NCBI GenBank assembly: GCA_018105865.1
Contig: CM030832.1
Location: 23,117,282-23,181,281 of the forward strand
Length of the DNA stretch: 64,000 nt
From: Metaphire vulgaris
Lineage: Eukaryota; Annelida; Clitellata; Crassiclitellata; Megascolecidae
Reading direction: 5' to 3'
Position numbers and translations under genes: made by a program. Positions 44,143 to 55,419 of this stretch are shown here, piece after piece (positions within the stretch are counted from its first letter, which is position 1; each line of letters begins with the position of its first letter). Below the pieces are notes generated by a model. The model searched no databases. It was not told where the DNA came from and was given only the letters and a program-made list of their open reading frames with translations.

Positions 44143-44224
44143 ATATAGTCGAATGGTTAAATTAATTGTCTGGAACTGATCCTCGTTTTATTCTCCCAGT
44201 TTTCAGCCACTATTGAACTTAAGG

Positions 44225-44272
44225 GCAGAGATGGCTATGAGTTGGGTTAACCAATGGGTTGGGTTGATGCGA
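44225..44272. mobile_element. GTTGGG MITE fragment
   Basis: GCAGAGATGGCTATGAGTTGGG and GGGTTGGGTTGATG match the left arm of the 5417-6398 family; no right end is seen. Confidence 0.45.
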
Positions 44273-44699
44273 AATACATTGATTTTAAGACGATATCGTT
44301 TTTAAATCAGTGTATTTTGCAGTGTAATGACGTCATCAACTTCCGAGTCCATTTCTCAGTGTGACTATCAAATTTGATAGTTGTATCACTGTGCAAACTT
44401 CAGTTGCAACAGTTAAGAGAGGCTATGGTGTTGAAAACTCAATGGACCCAAGTTCACGGACCCTAGCATGGCAGACGTCAGTCCTTACTTTAAGAGGTCT
44501 ATGATTGAAAGACAGCAAAATTTCTCAAACTGTGCTGCGATGACTAATTAATTATTTTGCATGCGATCAGTTCCTAACTGAAACGCCGACTCCGGTTTTA
44601 GAGCGTTATCAAATCAGTTTTTGTCAAATATAATTTTGACTTCTGTTATTTATTAAATTGATGATTCTAAATAAACGTTCGCCAGCGTTTGAAACTCAC

Positions 44700-44778
44700 T
44701 TGTCATCGCAATTATCGGAGACAAAAGAATGGCCACAATGAGAACCATCGGCCAAAGACGTTTGAGTCCGTTCACCAT
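44700..44778 (-). CDS. Cys-rich secreted protein, exon 1 (signal peptide)
   Basis: On the minus strand ATG at 44778 begins MVNGLKRLWPMVLIVAILL, followed by SPIIAMT: a basic start, a strong hydrophobic core and small residues. The donor A|GTGAGT at 44700/44699 is phase 1 and joins TA of exon 2 to give Ile. The leader, strong donor and matching phase of the Cys-rich exon 1.26 kb downstream make this a convincing short secretory gene of 128 codons in three exons. A TATA-like TTATACA about 110 bp upstream (near 44887) is a possible promoter. Confidence 0.6.
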
Positions 44779-44885
44779 TGTGGATCGCTGTTAATATCGA
44801 CCAACGGACGATGAGAGAGATGTTCTGAGTCTCAAGCCCTCTACGTCGACAGTCAATGAATCCACGAAACTCCGAAATCGTCCTG

Positions 44886-45482
44886 TATAAGATGAATTTG
44901 TGCAGCTTGCAATTATTAGGTTTTGCATATCATTTGACACGTGCGAAATTAATTTGCATAGATTTAAATGTTATTTCCACCAGACTAAGACGCAACTGGA
45001 TGGAGACATAATTATACGCAGAAACACCAATATGCATCAGCGATGAAATCATTTTTAATGTGCATTATTAAGTATAATCAGTAGGGAACTCCACAGCTGA
45101 TTAAAAGTGCAAACGATTCTATTTCTTTTGAACAACGCCATCAATAGCGCCATCGATTGATCGTTGGATTGGACTTACGTCAAGCAGTCATGTTCAGCTT
45201 CTCGTTCCATCTCCAGTCAAGACTTCCAAGTTCTCTACTATCTTCACTTGTCCATTCAATTTTATGTAATTCATTGCCAGGGAAAGTTAACAAAGTTTAT
45301 CCATTAACAATGCAATTATTTTTAACATATAGTTCAAGTGAGAAGAATTTGTGCAACTCGCACTTATTGGGTTTTGTACAGCATTCGACGCGTATGAAAT
45401 TAATTTGCATTATATTTAAATGATGTTATTTACACTGTAAAGACAGCGATGAATTTCTTCACACTAAGACGCAATGGGAGAC

Positions 45483-45551
<69 letters not shown>

Positions 45552-45737
45552 ATATGCCAATAATGTCATCATGGAAGACCAAGAACAGCCTGGCTAGATA
45601 ACATAAAAACATGGACTGGACTCTCGTTTCAAAACATGATTCGGAAAACAGAAGAACGACAGACATGGAGAAATGTGATACATAGTGTAGCCCAACCTCG
45701 TCTCGAGGATGGCTAAAGAACAGAACAGAACAGAATA

Positions 45738-45796
<59 letters not shown>

Positions 45797-46165
45797 GGTA
45801 TACAGAAACACCATTATTTAGCTGCATCAGCAATTCAATCATTTGTCATTTGAAATGTGTATTATTAAATATAATCAGCAGGAAACATCACAGTTGATTA
45901 AACTCCGATCGCCATCCTATCATACGATTCTATTTGTTTTGAACAACATCAATAATGCCATCGATTGATTGTTGCTCTGGACTTACGTCAAGCAGTCATG
46001 TTCAGCTTCTCGCTCCATCTCCAGTCAAGGCTTCCAAGTTCTCTAATACCTTCAATTGTCAATCCGAATCTATGTAATTCATTGCCAGGGAAAGTTAATA
46101 AACGTTAACTCTGCTGTTTCATCCATTTACAATGCAACGACCCAATTGTTTAACATATAATTCAA
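44886..46165. repeat. imperfect tandem duplication with AT expansion
   Basis: Unit 1 (about 44886-45340) and unit 2 (about 45341-46165) share long stretches, including GACTTACGTCAAGCAGTCATGTTCAGCTTCTCG, ATTCATTGCCAGGGAAAGTTAA and the ACTAAGACGCAA region. Unit 2 is lengthened by (AT)n tracts (about 45486-45543 and 45741-45794) and a LINE end between them. It lies upstream of the small minus-strand gene. Confidence 0.75.
45560..45740 (+). pseudogene. LINE 3' end inserted in (AT)n
   Basis: The + strand frame reads AWLDNIKTWTGLSFQNMIRK-like then ERQTWRNVIHSVAQPRLEDG and stop, the C-terminus of an RTE-like LINE, with an (AGAAC)n tail at about 45716-45738. It is extremely 5'-truncated. Confidence 0.7.
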
Positions 46166-46222
46166 GTGACTTTGTTAAGCTGCGTTTGACTTTTGTCGTC
46201 TGCTGCGACGATATATTAATTC

Positions 46223-46264
<42 letters not shown>
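46223..46264. repeat. (AAT)n microsatellite
   Basis: About 13 AAT units. The Helitron at 46265 begins directly after it. Confidence 0.9.
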
Positions 46265-46265
<1 letters not shown>

Positions 46266-47462
46266 CTATAATATTAAGATCCTTATTCTGTATGTCTGTT
46301 ACCTTCAAGCGTTCTCATTGGTTGACAAAGAAGCGTTTGACGAAGCGTACGTTTAGCACGGTTTAGTTGAGTCATTGCAGCGTCAGAGGGGTGGGCGTGC
46401 GACGACGTTGCTATTGGTAACAATTATTCTTAGCTTGAGGAAGCAGCGTCAGAGGGGTGGGCGTGCGACGACGTTGCTATTGGTAGCAATTGTTCGTAGC
46501 TTGAGGAAGTTGCGCAATTTTAACGTACATTTTAACGTACACAAAAAATACGTGTACAGCGTCACAAATGGTCACAGTTGCGTGATTTTAACGTACATAG
46601 GCCTAATTATTACGTGGCGCAGAGCTTGGCACGAACGTTGCGCAATCGAATTGAGTATAAATAGTAATGGCGAGTCGTGGTGGAAATTCAGCAAGAGCAT
46701 TGGCAGCCAGAAGAAAACGAGAAGCTGAAACCGAACAACAGTGCCAAAGGAGACTCGCAGCTGATCGAGAAAGACATGCAGCCAATCGCGCTGAAGAAAA
46801 TGTCGAATATCGATCGCAACGGTTGAATGTGATGCTAGAAAGAGTGACCAGACAGAGAGCGAGAGAAACACCGCAACAAAGGGAAGCTCGATTGGAATCC
46901 GATCGATTGAGGCATCAACGACTTGCGCTGAATCGTCGTAATCTGTTTCGAGCAGCGGTAAGTGGCACAGCAAACGCGACCATTACAGCTGAACCCCATA
47001 ATTTGGGCCCAATGACAGTGGCTTGCGTATATCGCAGATTTTGCACTGGATTACATTTCGAATGGGAAAAAGAAGTTTTGAATTTACTGCACTGCTGCTG
47101 TCGAGATGGAAAAATTCTCGCACCACCGATGTCACCTTACCCCGAGGCATTTAAAACGTTACTGACATGCAACAGTCGAGACTCGAACAATTTCCGAGAA
47201 CATACTCGGCAGTACAATAACGCCAATGCATTCGCCAGTTTCGGCGCAAAATCGGTTCCCATTCCAGGCACAGGGCCTTACTGTTTCAAAATCAGTGGCG
47301 AAGTGTATCATTTAGCGACTTCTGCTTGGTTACAGACCCCGATCAACCAGGCGTAGCGGCACCAACACCAACGTACGGCCAATTATTCGTGTACGACCCA
47401 GAGGCAGCGTTGAATTATCGAATGAGTAGGCGAGAAATCGCCGAGTGCGACAGAAGAATCTA
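46265..47462 (+). mobile_element. Helitron 5' part with Rep/Hel N-terminal gene
   Basis: It begins A|TCTATAATATTAAGATCC, a 5' TC end after an A, as Helitrons do. It is followed by a roughly 65-bp tandem duplication (46380-46500) and coding sequence from 46667. It is cut at 47462 by a second TCTATAATATT end. The RCR Rep catalytic region and the helicase are not present. Confidence 0.7.
46667..47356 (+). pseudogene. Helitron Rep/helicase N-terminal fragment
   Basis: The first 100 or so residues are a charged, Arg/Glu-rich helical stretch (MASRGGNSARALAARRKREA; RQRARETPQQREARLESDRL). The typical Helitron N-terminal segment follows: LNLLHCCCRDGKI, REHTRQYNNANAFASFGA, GPYCFKISGEVYH. One frameshift near 47335 moves the continuation (TYGQLFVYDPEAALNYRM) to another frame, where it ends at TAA after RRIYL. 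The HUH nuclease and helicase are missing, so this cannot mobilise on its own. Confidence 0.75.
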
Positions 47463-47970
<508 letters not shown>

Positions 47971-48262
47971 TATCATTATTACAGCACGGGTCTATACTTT
48001 TTATAACACCAGAGTAGTTCACAGACTGACGCTGATGATTGATGTTGGTCTTCGACCGTAGGCTTATTTCCAAACAGTCAAGAAAATTGATTGAGTTTCT
48101 CTTAAAGTATATTATTTGTACTCGACTGAAGACCTATTGCTACACATTTTGTATTCAGATCAAAACATCCCGGAGTCAGTTCTAGTTACTGAAGTCATGA
48201 AATCCACACCATTGTTCTTCTTCAGACTTGTCAGATTAATGTCCCGTTGACTTTTCGCAAGG

Positions 48263-48304
<42 letters not shown>

Positions 48305-48467
48305 TAGAAATATGCTCAGTTCGCTCGCGCTCGCTTCGCTCGCAGTGCAGGATAATACTAATCCAATACCTATACCTAATACCCAATCATTGAATTCATG
48401 CTGAACAACATTTCAATGATGTACTGTACATACGCCACCTAACCAAGCTCTGCACCACGTAATAATT

Positions 48468-50844
48468 CACTGGTCAACAAGGTTTTTGTTTCCTGTGCAA
48501 TTTCTGGTGTTCCAGGTAGATTTTGTCATGCTGATTACAGGAATAATTTTGAAATTTTCCTATCACGTAAGTTTTTTGAGAAAAAGCTGATTTTAAATTT
48601 TAAAATTATAAGAATTTTAAAATCGTGGTTTTCGAGAGTTATCTGAGTTATGGGTCGTCAGGTTAGGCAAGAATCTTATGTGACCGCCATAACAGACGTA
48701 ATATGCACTGCTGGCTCACTTAACTACATGGATTTTGAAAATTATTATAATTAGGCATGTCCAGACATGCCCAGACGCGCCCAAACCTGTCTTCAAGACT
48801 ACATGCCTAGCATGTATTGTTCCTATGGTTACGCAGTCCTATATAAATACCAAGCAGCACTAGGAAGCAGCTGCAGTCTTTCTATTTGATGAGATATAAC
48901 TGTTTAGTTAAAGGCTGTGAATTGAATATATTAACTAATTTAATTAAAGTTTCTGAAATGTCGCATCGATGTCGCAATAGCAGTGACACGTTCTGCTACA
49001 TCTGTGGAGAGTTTACGTTGAAATCACAGAAGCGGAGTATGACAGCAATCATAAAGAAAGGATATGAGTTATACTTTGGATGCAAAATTGGCGACCAGGA
49101 CAAAGTATGGGCACCTCATATATGTTGTTCATCTTGTGCTACCAGTCTGCGAGCTTGGCTTGCAGGTAAGCGTCCATCCATGCCATTCGCCATACCAATG
49201 ATATGGAGGGAGCAGAATAATCATGTAACGGATTGCTATTTCTGCATGACGAATGTTACAGGATTTTCTTCAAAGAATAGGAAGTCTATTGAGTATCCTA
49301 ACCTTGCCTCGGCAATGAGACCAGTTCCACACGACGAGAGTCTTCCTGTTCCAACCCCCGAGTTTTGGACACTGGAGGACGAGGACAAGCATGCAAAGAC
49401 AGATGAAATGCTGCAGATAGTTGATGATTCAGCTACGGAAGGCCCAGAGTTTGAGCCATCGGCATCCAGCAATCCTCATTTGATTTCTCAGGCAGAGCTC
49501 AATGATCTGGTCAGAGACTTTGATTTGTCAAAAAATCAAGCAGAATTGCTTGGATCTAGGTTGCAAGGATGGAATCTGCTCTCCAGTTACAAAAAATTTC
49601 AGTATTTCGTAAACGGCATGAAGACTTGACTCGATTCTTCAAAAAAATCGACAGTCTTACTTTTTGCATTGACATTGATGGATTGCTTTCTGCTTTCGGC
49701 TGTAAGCACAATCCATCCGAATGGCGACTTTTTGTTGACTCTTCGTTGTTAATTTTAAAGGCTGTTTTGCTGAAAAATTCATACCCTTCAGTACCCATTG
49801 GACATGCTGCTTACATGAAGGAAACATATTATGAGAACATGCAGCTGCTATTGAAACACAGAATACTCGAGATACAACTGCAATATATGTGGAGATCTGA
49901 AAGTTGTTGCAATTCTACTCGGTCTGCAGCTAGGCTACACCAAGTACTGCTGCTTTCTTTGCGAGTGGGACAGCCGAGCTAGAGATTCACATTATGTGAG
50001 AAAGGTCTGGCCACCTCGCAGGGACTTGGTTCCAGAACAGAAGAACGTTAAACATGATCCTCTCGTTGATCCGAAGAACATTTATCTCCCACCTTTGCAC
50101 ATCAAACTTGGGTTAATGAAAAACTTTGTCAAAGCAATGAACAAAGAAAGTGAAGCCTTTACATACTTACGACAGAGGTTTCCACGCACCAGTGATGCTA
50201 AAATAAAAGGTGTTTTTGTTGGCCCACAGATTCGAGAGATGCTCAAGGACAGTCACTTTGAGGGCCTTCTGCAGGGTGCCGAGCATGTTGCCTGGACAGC
50301 CTTCAGGGATGTTGTTGCTAACTTTATGGGCAACTACAAGGCGCCAAACTATGTTGAACAAGTTGGAAATCTGCTACAAGCTTACAAGGCAATGAAATGC
50401 AACATGTCACTGAAGATACACTTCCTTCATTCTCACTTGGACTTCTTCCCGGACAATCTCGGCGCCGTCAGTGATGAACATGGTGAAAGATTTCACAAAG
50501 ACATTGCCAGCATCGAGAAACGCTACCAGGGAAAGTGGAGTCCGTCTATTCTCGGAGACTACTGTTGGTCACTGATACGTGAAGCACAGGACAGTGACTA
50601 CAAACGAAAATCTACAGCAAAACATTTCTAATTTTCTCATGTCTTGTCATTATTGCCTAGATCCTTCTGTAGGATTATGTTGCAGAAGACGTTACAATAC
50701 TAAATGCTAAATTGTCGATTTCTTAAAAACCTTACGTGATACAGAAATTCTAATTACATATTTGTGTTCAGCAAGTCAAAATCTATTAGTTTCACCAAAA
50801 TTTGTAGAGGAAACAAAAACTTGCATAAAATTTGTTGACCAGTG
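48468..50844 (+). mobile_element. CACT-TIR DNA transposon, best copy
   Basis: The left end CACTGGTCAACAAGGTTTTTGTTTCC and right end GGAAACAAAAACTTGCATAAAATTTGTTGACCAGTG are inverted. It is inserted in the Helitron at 48304-51283, and the intact target TAATAATTAGGCC is seen (inverted) at about 46600-46612. The flanks GTAATAATT and TATATAATT suggest a target duplication, with its exact length unclear. The ends resemble those of the copy at 37139-39149. CACT ends are found in the CMC (CACTA/Mirage/Chapaev) group, but assignment is not certain. Confidence 0.8.
48886..50631 (+). pseudogene. transposase-like gene, two frameshifts
   Basis: The N-terminal part (48886 to about 49610) has a zinc-binding-like region: FCYICGEFT, PHICCSSC, and DCYFC, then an acidic linker and AELNDLVRDFDLSKNQAEL. 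The middle (about 49569-49850, +1 frame change) includes KRHEDLTRFFKKI and an FxVDSS segment. The C-terminal part (from about 49870 in a third frame, then 49996-50631) has CGDLKVVAILLGLQ, KYCCFLCEWDSRARDSHYV, LPPLHIKLGLMKNFVKA, VFVGPQIREM, HFLHSHLDFFPDNLGAVSDE and HGERFHKD. A D...CxxC...(D/E) pattern like that of RNase-H-fold transposases is suggested. This protein family is widespread in invertebrate genomes as uncharacterised proteins, from memory. Two frameshifts make this copy probably inactive. Confidence 0.7.
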
Positions 50845-51295
50845 TATATAATTAGGCCTATGTACGTTAAAATCACGCAACTGTGACCATTTGTGACGCT
50901 GTACGCGTACTTTTTGTGTACGTTAAAATTGCGCAACTTCCTCAAGCTACGCCCACCAACGCATCTCGACGTTGTACACAATATGACGCTGCAATGAACA
51001 ATTGAACGTACGCTTCGTCAAACGCTTCTTCGACTAAACCGTTTGGTTACCTATAGCAACGTCGTCTTCGAACATCGCCCACCAACGCATCGCGACGTAA
51101 GGACTAAACCAATAGTCAACGCTCGCCCACCGACGTAAGGACTAAACCGTCTACCAATAGTCAACGCTCGCCCGCCAATGCATCGCGACGTAAGGACTAA
51201 ACCGCCTACCAATAGTCAACCAATCAGAACGCTTGAAGGTAACAGACAGAGAGACATACAGATAAGGATCTTAATATTATAGATATATATATATA

Positions 51296-51577
51296 CAGTG
51301 GCGTAGCCAGGATTTCCGGAAGGGGGTTGGTTTTTACTTTTGACCGTAACCAAATTTCGAAAAATATTGACAAGCAAAAAAGATCATCCTATGTATCTAT
51401 CCTATTTCTTTCCTTCTAAAATTTTTCCTTTCAGGTGCTGACAAGCAAAAAGAGGGGGTTTGACCCCCAAAATCGCGTCCGAAAATTAAAATTGCACGGA
51501 AACACATTTAAAAAATAAATTTTTCGTCGGTGCCCAGGGGGTTTGTTAACCCAGAAACACCCTTAACTACGCCACTA
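51296..51577. mobile_element. hAT MITE, CAGTGGCGTAGCC ends
   Basis: CAGTGGCGTAGCCAGG on the left and AACTACGCCACTA on the right are inverted. The flanks are TATATA-type on both sides, so the 8-bp duplication is hidden in a microsatellite. The interior has TGACAAGCAAAAAAGATCAT, also seen near 21640, 22430, 33190, 52290 and 57730-57800. Confidence 0.7.
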
Positions 51578-51579
51578 TA

Positions 51580-52409
51580 TATATATATATTTAATTATAT
51601 ATATATAGTGTATATTGTATAACTAATAATATACATGGCAATTCCGTCGGTTTGAAGTGTGATGTGAAGCAGGGCAGACAAAGAGCTGCCCTGTGAATGT
51701 CAGGAATTCAAGCAAGACTAATAGAGAAGGCAATGCATGGTGTTTCCTCAGTGTACGGATCTGGTTAGGAGGACTACTGGATGCGAATTTTAGACCGCTT
51801 TATACGAGTCAAACTTGTCGGCGCTGTTTGTCCAACTCAACGCAAATACTTTTGTACCCAATTCCAAATCCAGGTATGTAGAGAATGTCGGACCACTATA
51901 AGGGGGAGAATCAGACTAGCGGAAGAGAACGAATATCTACGTTTCCTTTACGGTGAATAAGTTAGCTAAACAAGCTAAGGACAGATTGAAAATTTGAAAC
52001 TACCATCTTCTTATCACAAACCAAGTCAATTGGTTGACAAGTCAAACGCATTTCTCCTTTAGTTGTATTTTTTCCCATTTATTTTGCTTTCCCCATCCTA
52101 AATGATGCATTGAATTGATCTGGTAATTTCGACACGGAATTAGGGTATCATCTCGTACCATATTAATGAGTAATAATTCGCTACACAACATTAAACCAGA
52201 TGACTGTAGGAAAAAAGTAACAAGAAGCATCAATATAGTTGTGACGATCTTCTTTTTTTGTCCTTTTGAACTTATGATCAATAGCGATGACCTTTTTTGC
52301 TTGCCACGGTTTTTCCTAAGATCGAGGGCGGGGCGCCATCAGTAAATTTTGTCCCAGGACGCAGGACGCCGGACACCCTAGCTGCGCTCCTGCGCCATGA
52401 CACTTTATT
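51580..52409. other. no confident gene
   Basis: A 62-codon + strand frame at 51693-51881 includes TSQTCRRCLSNSTQ and ends near a possible donor CCAG|GTATGT, but there is no acceptor or homologue I recognise. The GATGACCTTTTTTGCTTG motif lies at about 52284. Otherwise nothing is seen. Confidence 0.35.
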
Positions 52410-52414
52410 AATCG

Positions 52415-52491
<77 letters not shown>

Positions 52492-52563
52492 CCAACCAAT
52501 CAACCAATCAACCAATCAATCAATCAATCAATCAGTCAGTCAGTCAGTCAATCAATCAAACAA
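52410..52563. repeat. (TCAA)n microsatellite
   Basis: Thirty-odd ATCA/TCAA units with some CCAA and GTCA variants. The Ser-Ile-Asn-Gln frame is an artefact. Confidence 0.95.
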
Positions 52564-53195
52564 TCACGTCCTTTATTTCTTACTCAACATTAGGAATAAA
52601 CGATTGATTATGTCAATAACACTGCAATACAATTCAAACAATAAGCATAAGTTATTACTAAATTCTTGAATAATTTCACACTCTACACATATTCCTTTAT
52701 AAAATCCAAATATCACCTTATTAAAATTTTTGGGATGTTTCTGCGTTCGATGGAACCGTAATTCTAATCTAATTAAAATTTAACCTAGACAACTTCAGGC
52801 AGGGCACTAACTACAATCTCTGCCCTACTGTATGTTCTCCACATTATAAATCGGAACGACGCTTTTCACAAAATGTATTCTTTCAGTACTTACTGTACAT
52901 GCATCTCGTGTGAAATGAGCATCTCTCTCGCAAAACTGGTTCATACATACCACATATGGGATTTTCCAATTATAATTTAGCTTAAAATATTTTCCCTAGC
53001 CACGTCCCGCTGTTGTAATTATTTACATAAATTGAAATAGATCTCTATTTTTGCGGTCAATGACAGTATCTAAAATATCTATGACGCACCCGGACATAGT
53101 CTAGCCACTTTCTTCGCTGTTTTCACTCTCGCTTTCCCAAAATGTATAAGTTACAGTCAAAGTGTGAAATCATCATTTATCTCGGATAAAGTTAT
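52564..53195. other. no gene recognised
   Basis: AT-rich unique-looking sequence; I see no coding frame or element end. Confidence 0.4.
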
Positions 53196-53355
53196 AAGGG
53201 TTAGGGTTAGGATGATGAATAGTCATGAGATGAATAGTCCTAAGATGATTAGTCCTCCTGATGAAACGTCCTGAGATGAATAGTCCTTGATATGAATCGT
53301 CCGCGTTGAATCGTCCTGAAATTAATCGTACTGAGATGAAACGTCCTGAATTCGG
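53196..53355. repeat. GATGAATAGTCCT degenerate minisatellite
   Basis: Starts with GGGTTAGGGTTAGG, then about nine diverged copies of a 16-18-bp unit around GAGATGAATAGTCCT / GATGAAACGTCCT. Confidence 0.65.
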
Positions 53356-53369
53356 TTAAAAGGTATAAA

Positions 53370-53492
53370 CTCACGAAACCCAACCCAACCCAATGACTCA
53401 TAAATTGTTTAACAATCTGGACCCAACTCGACTCAACCCAACCCAACCCATGGGTTAACCCAACCCTTGGACAACTCTGCGCCCTCCACCCA
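53370..53492. mobile_element. GTTGGG MITE fragment
   Basis: CCCAACCCAACCCAA repeats with the right end GGGTTAACCCAACCCTTGGACAACTCTGCG, a relative of the 5417-6398 family. The left end is lost. Confidence 0.55.
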
Positions 53493-53891
53493 CCGAATAA
53501 AAATACGCACTGCATTTTGGTTGGTCAAACTGGAAGGGTTAACTCCGAGCCTCGTTGGTTACGCCCCTGTAATAAACCATAACATTCTTCAATGAGTCAG
53601 GTGTGCTCACGTAATATCCTGATGGAAGACATTTAAAATATCCAGATGATTTGGGAGAAAGTCTGCAGTATAAACTATTTGCAGTGTTGAAGAAATTAAA
53701 ATAAACTTATATGATTTCACTAATAAAATGCCTGTTTCCGGCAATGTTTTAGTTTCAAAACATCTAGTTTCAGTCTGCGTAAGATCTGATAAGAAATTGG
53801 TGAAGCCAAGTCTGTTTAAATTCCATTGCACGTGTCAATATTTCAGCGAATTTCTTTATTATTTTCAAAACTAATATCAATAAGACGGTGG

Positions 53892-55390
53892 TGTGACGAA
53901 TTTATAAATAGCCATAGTTAAGGATTTAGCAGGCCATTAATAATAATGAGCTGAGGCCCGATAGGCCCAATATAATAATAGAATGACCACGTGTAGTGAG
54001 AGAGAGAGAGAGCATTAGATGCATGCGGCGAGCCATTAGAGAAAGCGAAGCGCATGCAAGTCAGTGAGTAGTAACCCCTTCTTCTTGGCCGGCGAAATAG
54101 TATAAATAGCCGATCTCACGACAGATCAGGACCGATGGCCGAGGCGGCGTGTGATGGTAAGAAAGTCCATAAAAGTGCATATAAGGATAGTGCTGAGCAA
54201 CCCGTGTTGCATAGACGCCGTCTACCGCTACCGTTACGTAGACGAGTCTAAAAGGCGACTGTAAGTTGAAAGACGCGTGCCCAGTTGTCCACGATGACTC
54301 TCGTACCGTTAAACGAGAGGGTGCCCAGTGTCCACGGTGGCTCTCGTACCGTTAAACCAGAGAAAGAAGACGACCGTCAACAACATCTGACGAACAACAC
54401 GGAGAAGAGGAACAACATCAGGAAAAGAGCAAGAAGAAAGATCTGCGAGAAGAAAGAAGAAGGAAAACATCAACGAGCTGAAGACGAAAGAATTTCGAAC
54501 TGTATGCCCCTAGTCTAAATGCGTCACAGGGGGAGAGAAAACTCCCTTTGCTGGTCAGAGCATCGGGTAAACCTACCTCCTACTTCTTGCACGCAGGTTT
54601 TTAGGTTGGGTAGCCGGCTCGCGGCATCACCTGTGACGCCTCCCAACCCCAGACACTTGTTAATAGTCGAACTCTGTAAATATAAATACTGTGTATATAA
54701 TTTTAGTAACCTGGGTCCTAAACCTGTGGAGCTGTACATAGTTTAGCAGACGCTCATCGTCTTTGATACGGATGCGTCTATAAATAAACGAATAAAAAAG
54801 TGCACTATGCACCCTATGCACCCGTAGGAAGAGTGCACCCTATGGTTAAGGAAGCACCCTTGAGATTAAGTGCACCTTTGGAAGAAGCGCCGTAGGTGCA
54901 GTGCGAAGGTGCATTGCGAGAGGTGCAGTGCGAAGGTGCATTGAGAGAGGTGCATTGCGAAGGCACTGAGAGTAAGGCGGTGCGGTGCAAGGCACTTGAG
55001 AGTAAGGCGGTGCGGTGCGAGGCACTGAGCGTAGAGCGGTGCGATAGGTGTGGAGAGAGGTAAGGTGCACGGAAAGAGGTAAGGTGCACGGTGAGAGGCA
55101 AAGTGCACGGAATGAGGTAAGGTGCGCAGGTAGAGAGGTGAGGCGCACGAAGCCAGATAGGTAGAGGTGAAAGGACGCTTTAAGGAAGGAATTAAGCGTG
55201 GAGCGTCGGAAGAAAGTACAGAGTAGTGCACGAGGTACAGGTGGTAGCAAGAGAGCCTGAATTCTAGCCAAAAAGCTAGGACGAACGACCACGTGCCTTA
55301 GAGTGAGTCTAAACCCCGTGTGCGTCGAACCGGGCGGAGCCTTCTGGAGTTAAGGAGGCGTAGGAACCTCGATAGGCCCGGTATGCCACA
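53892..55390 (+). repeat. LTR-like repeat with GGTGC minisatellite
   Basis: The start TGTGACGAATTT and the end GGTATGCCACA would be LTR-like TG...CA ends. A TATA box (TATAAATAGCC near 54100) and AATAAA near 54783 fit a U3-R layout. A GAGGTGCAGTGCGAAGGTGC minisatellite (about 54830-55130) and AGCCAAAAAGCTAGGACGAA follow. The 3' 550 bp match 16509-16800 and 20937-20990 in reverse. No 5-bp duplication is evident, so the left border is uncertain. Confidence 0.45.
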
Positions 55391-55419
55391 GTATAATATA
55401 TAAGGTCTACATGTAGAGG

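Larger units (their letters stand above)
48304..51283 (-). mobile_element. Helitron carrying a nested DNA transposon
   Basis: On the minus strand it begins TCTATAATATTAAGATCC at 51283 (preceded by A) and ends TTTCTAG at 48304 (followed by T), with a GCGAGCGAAGCGAGCG-rich subterminal region. It inserted into an (AT)n tract, visible on both sides. Without the transposon at 48468-50844 it would be about 600 bp and non-autonomous. The sequence near both insertion borders matches 46500-46640 in the Helitron at 46265. Confidence 0.8.

Noticed and set aside
49236..49472. Minus-strand frame opposite the transposase-like gene
   Set aside because: It is the antisense shadow of the better supported + strand frame.
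54814..55292. Three overlapping minus-strand frames rich in His, Ala and Pro
   Set aside because: They arise from the GGTGC minisatellite of the LTR-like repeat and are periodic in all frames.
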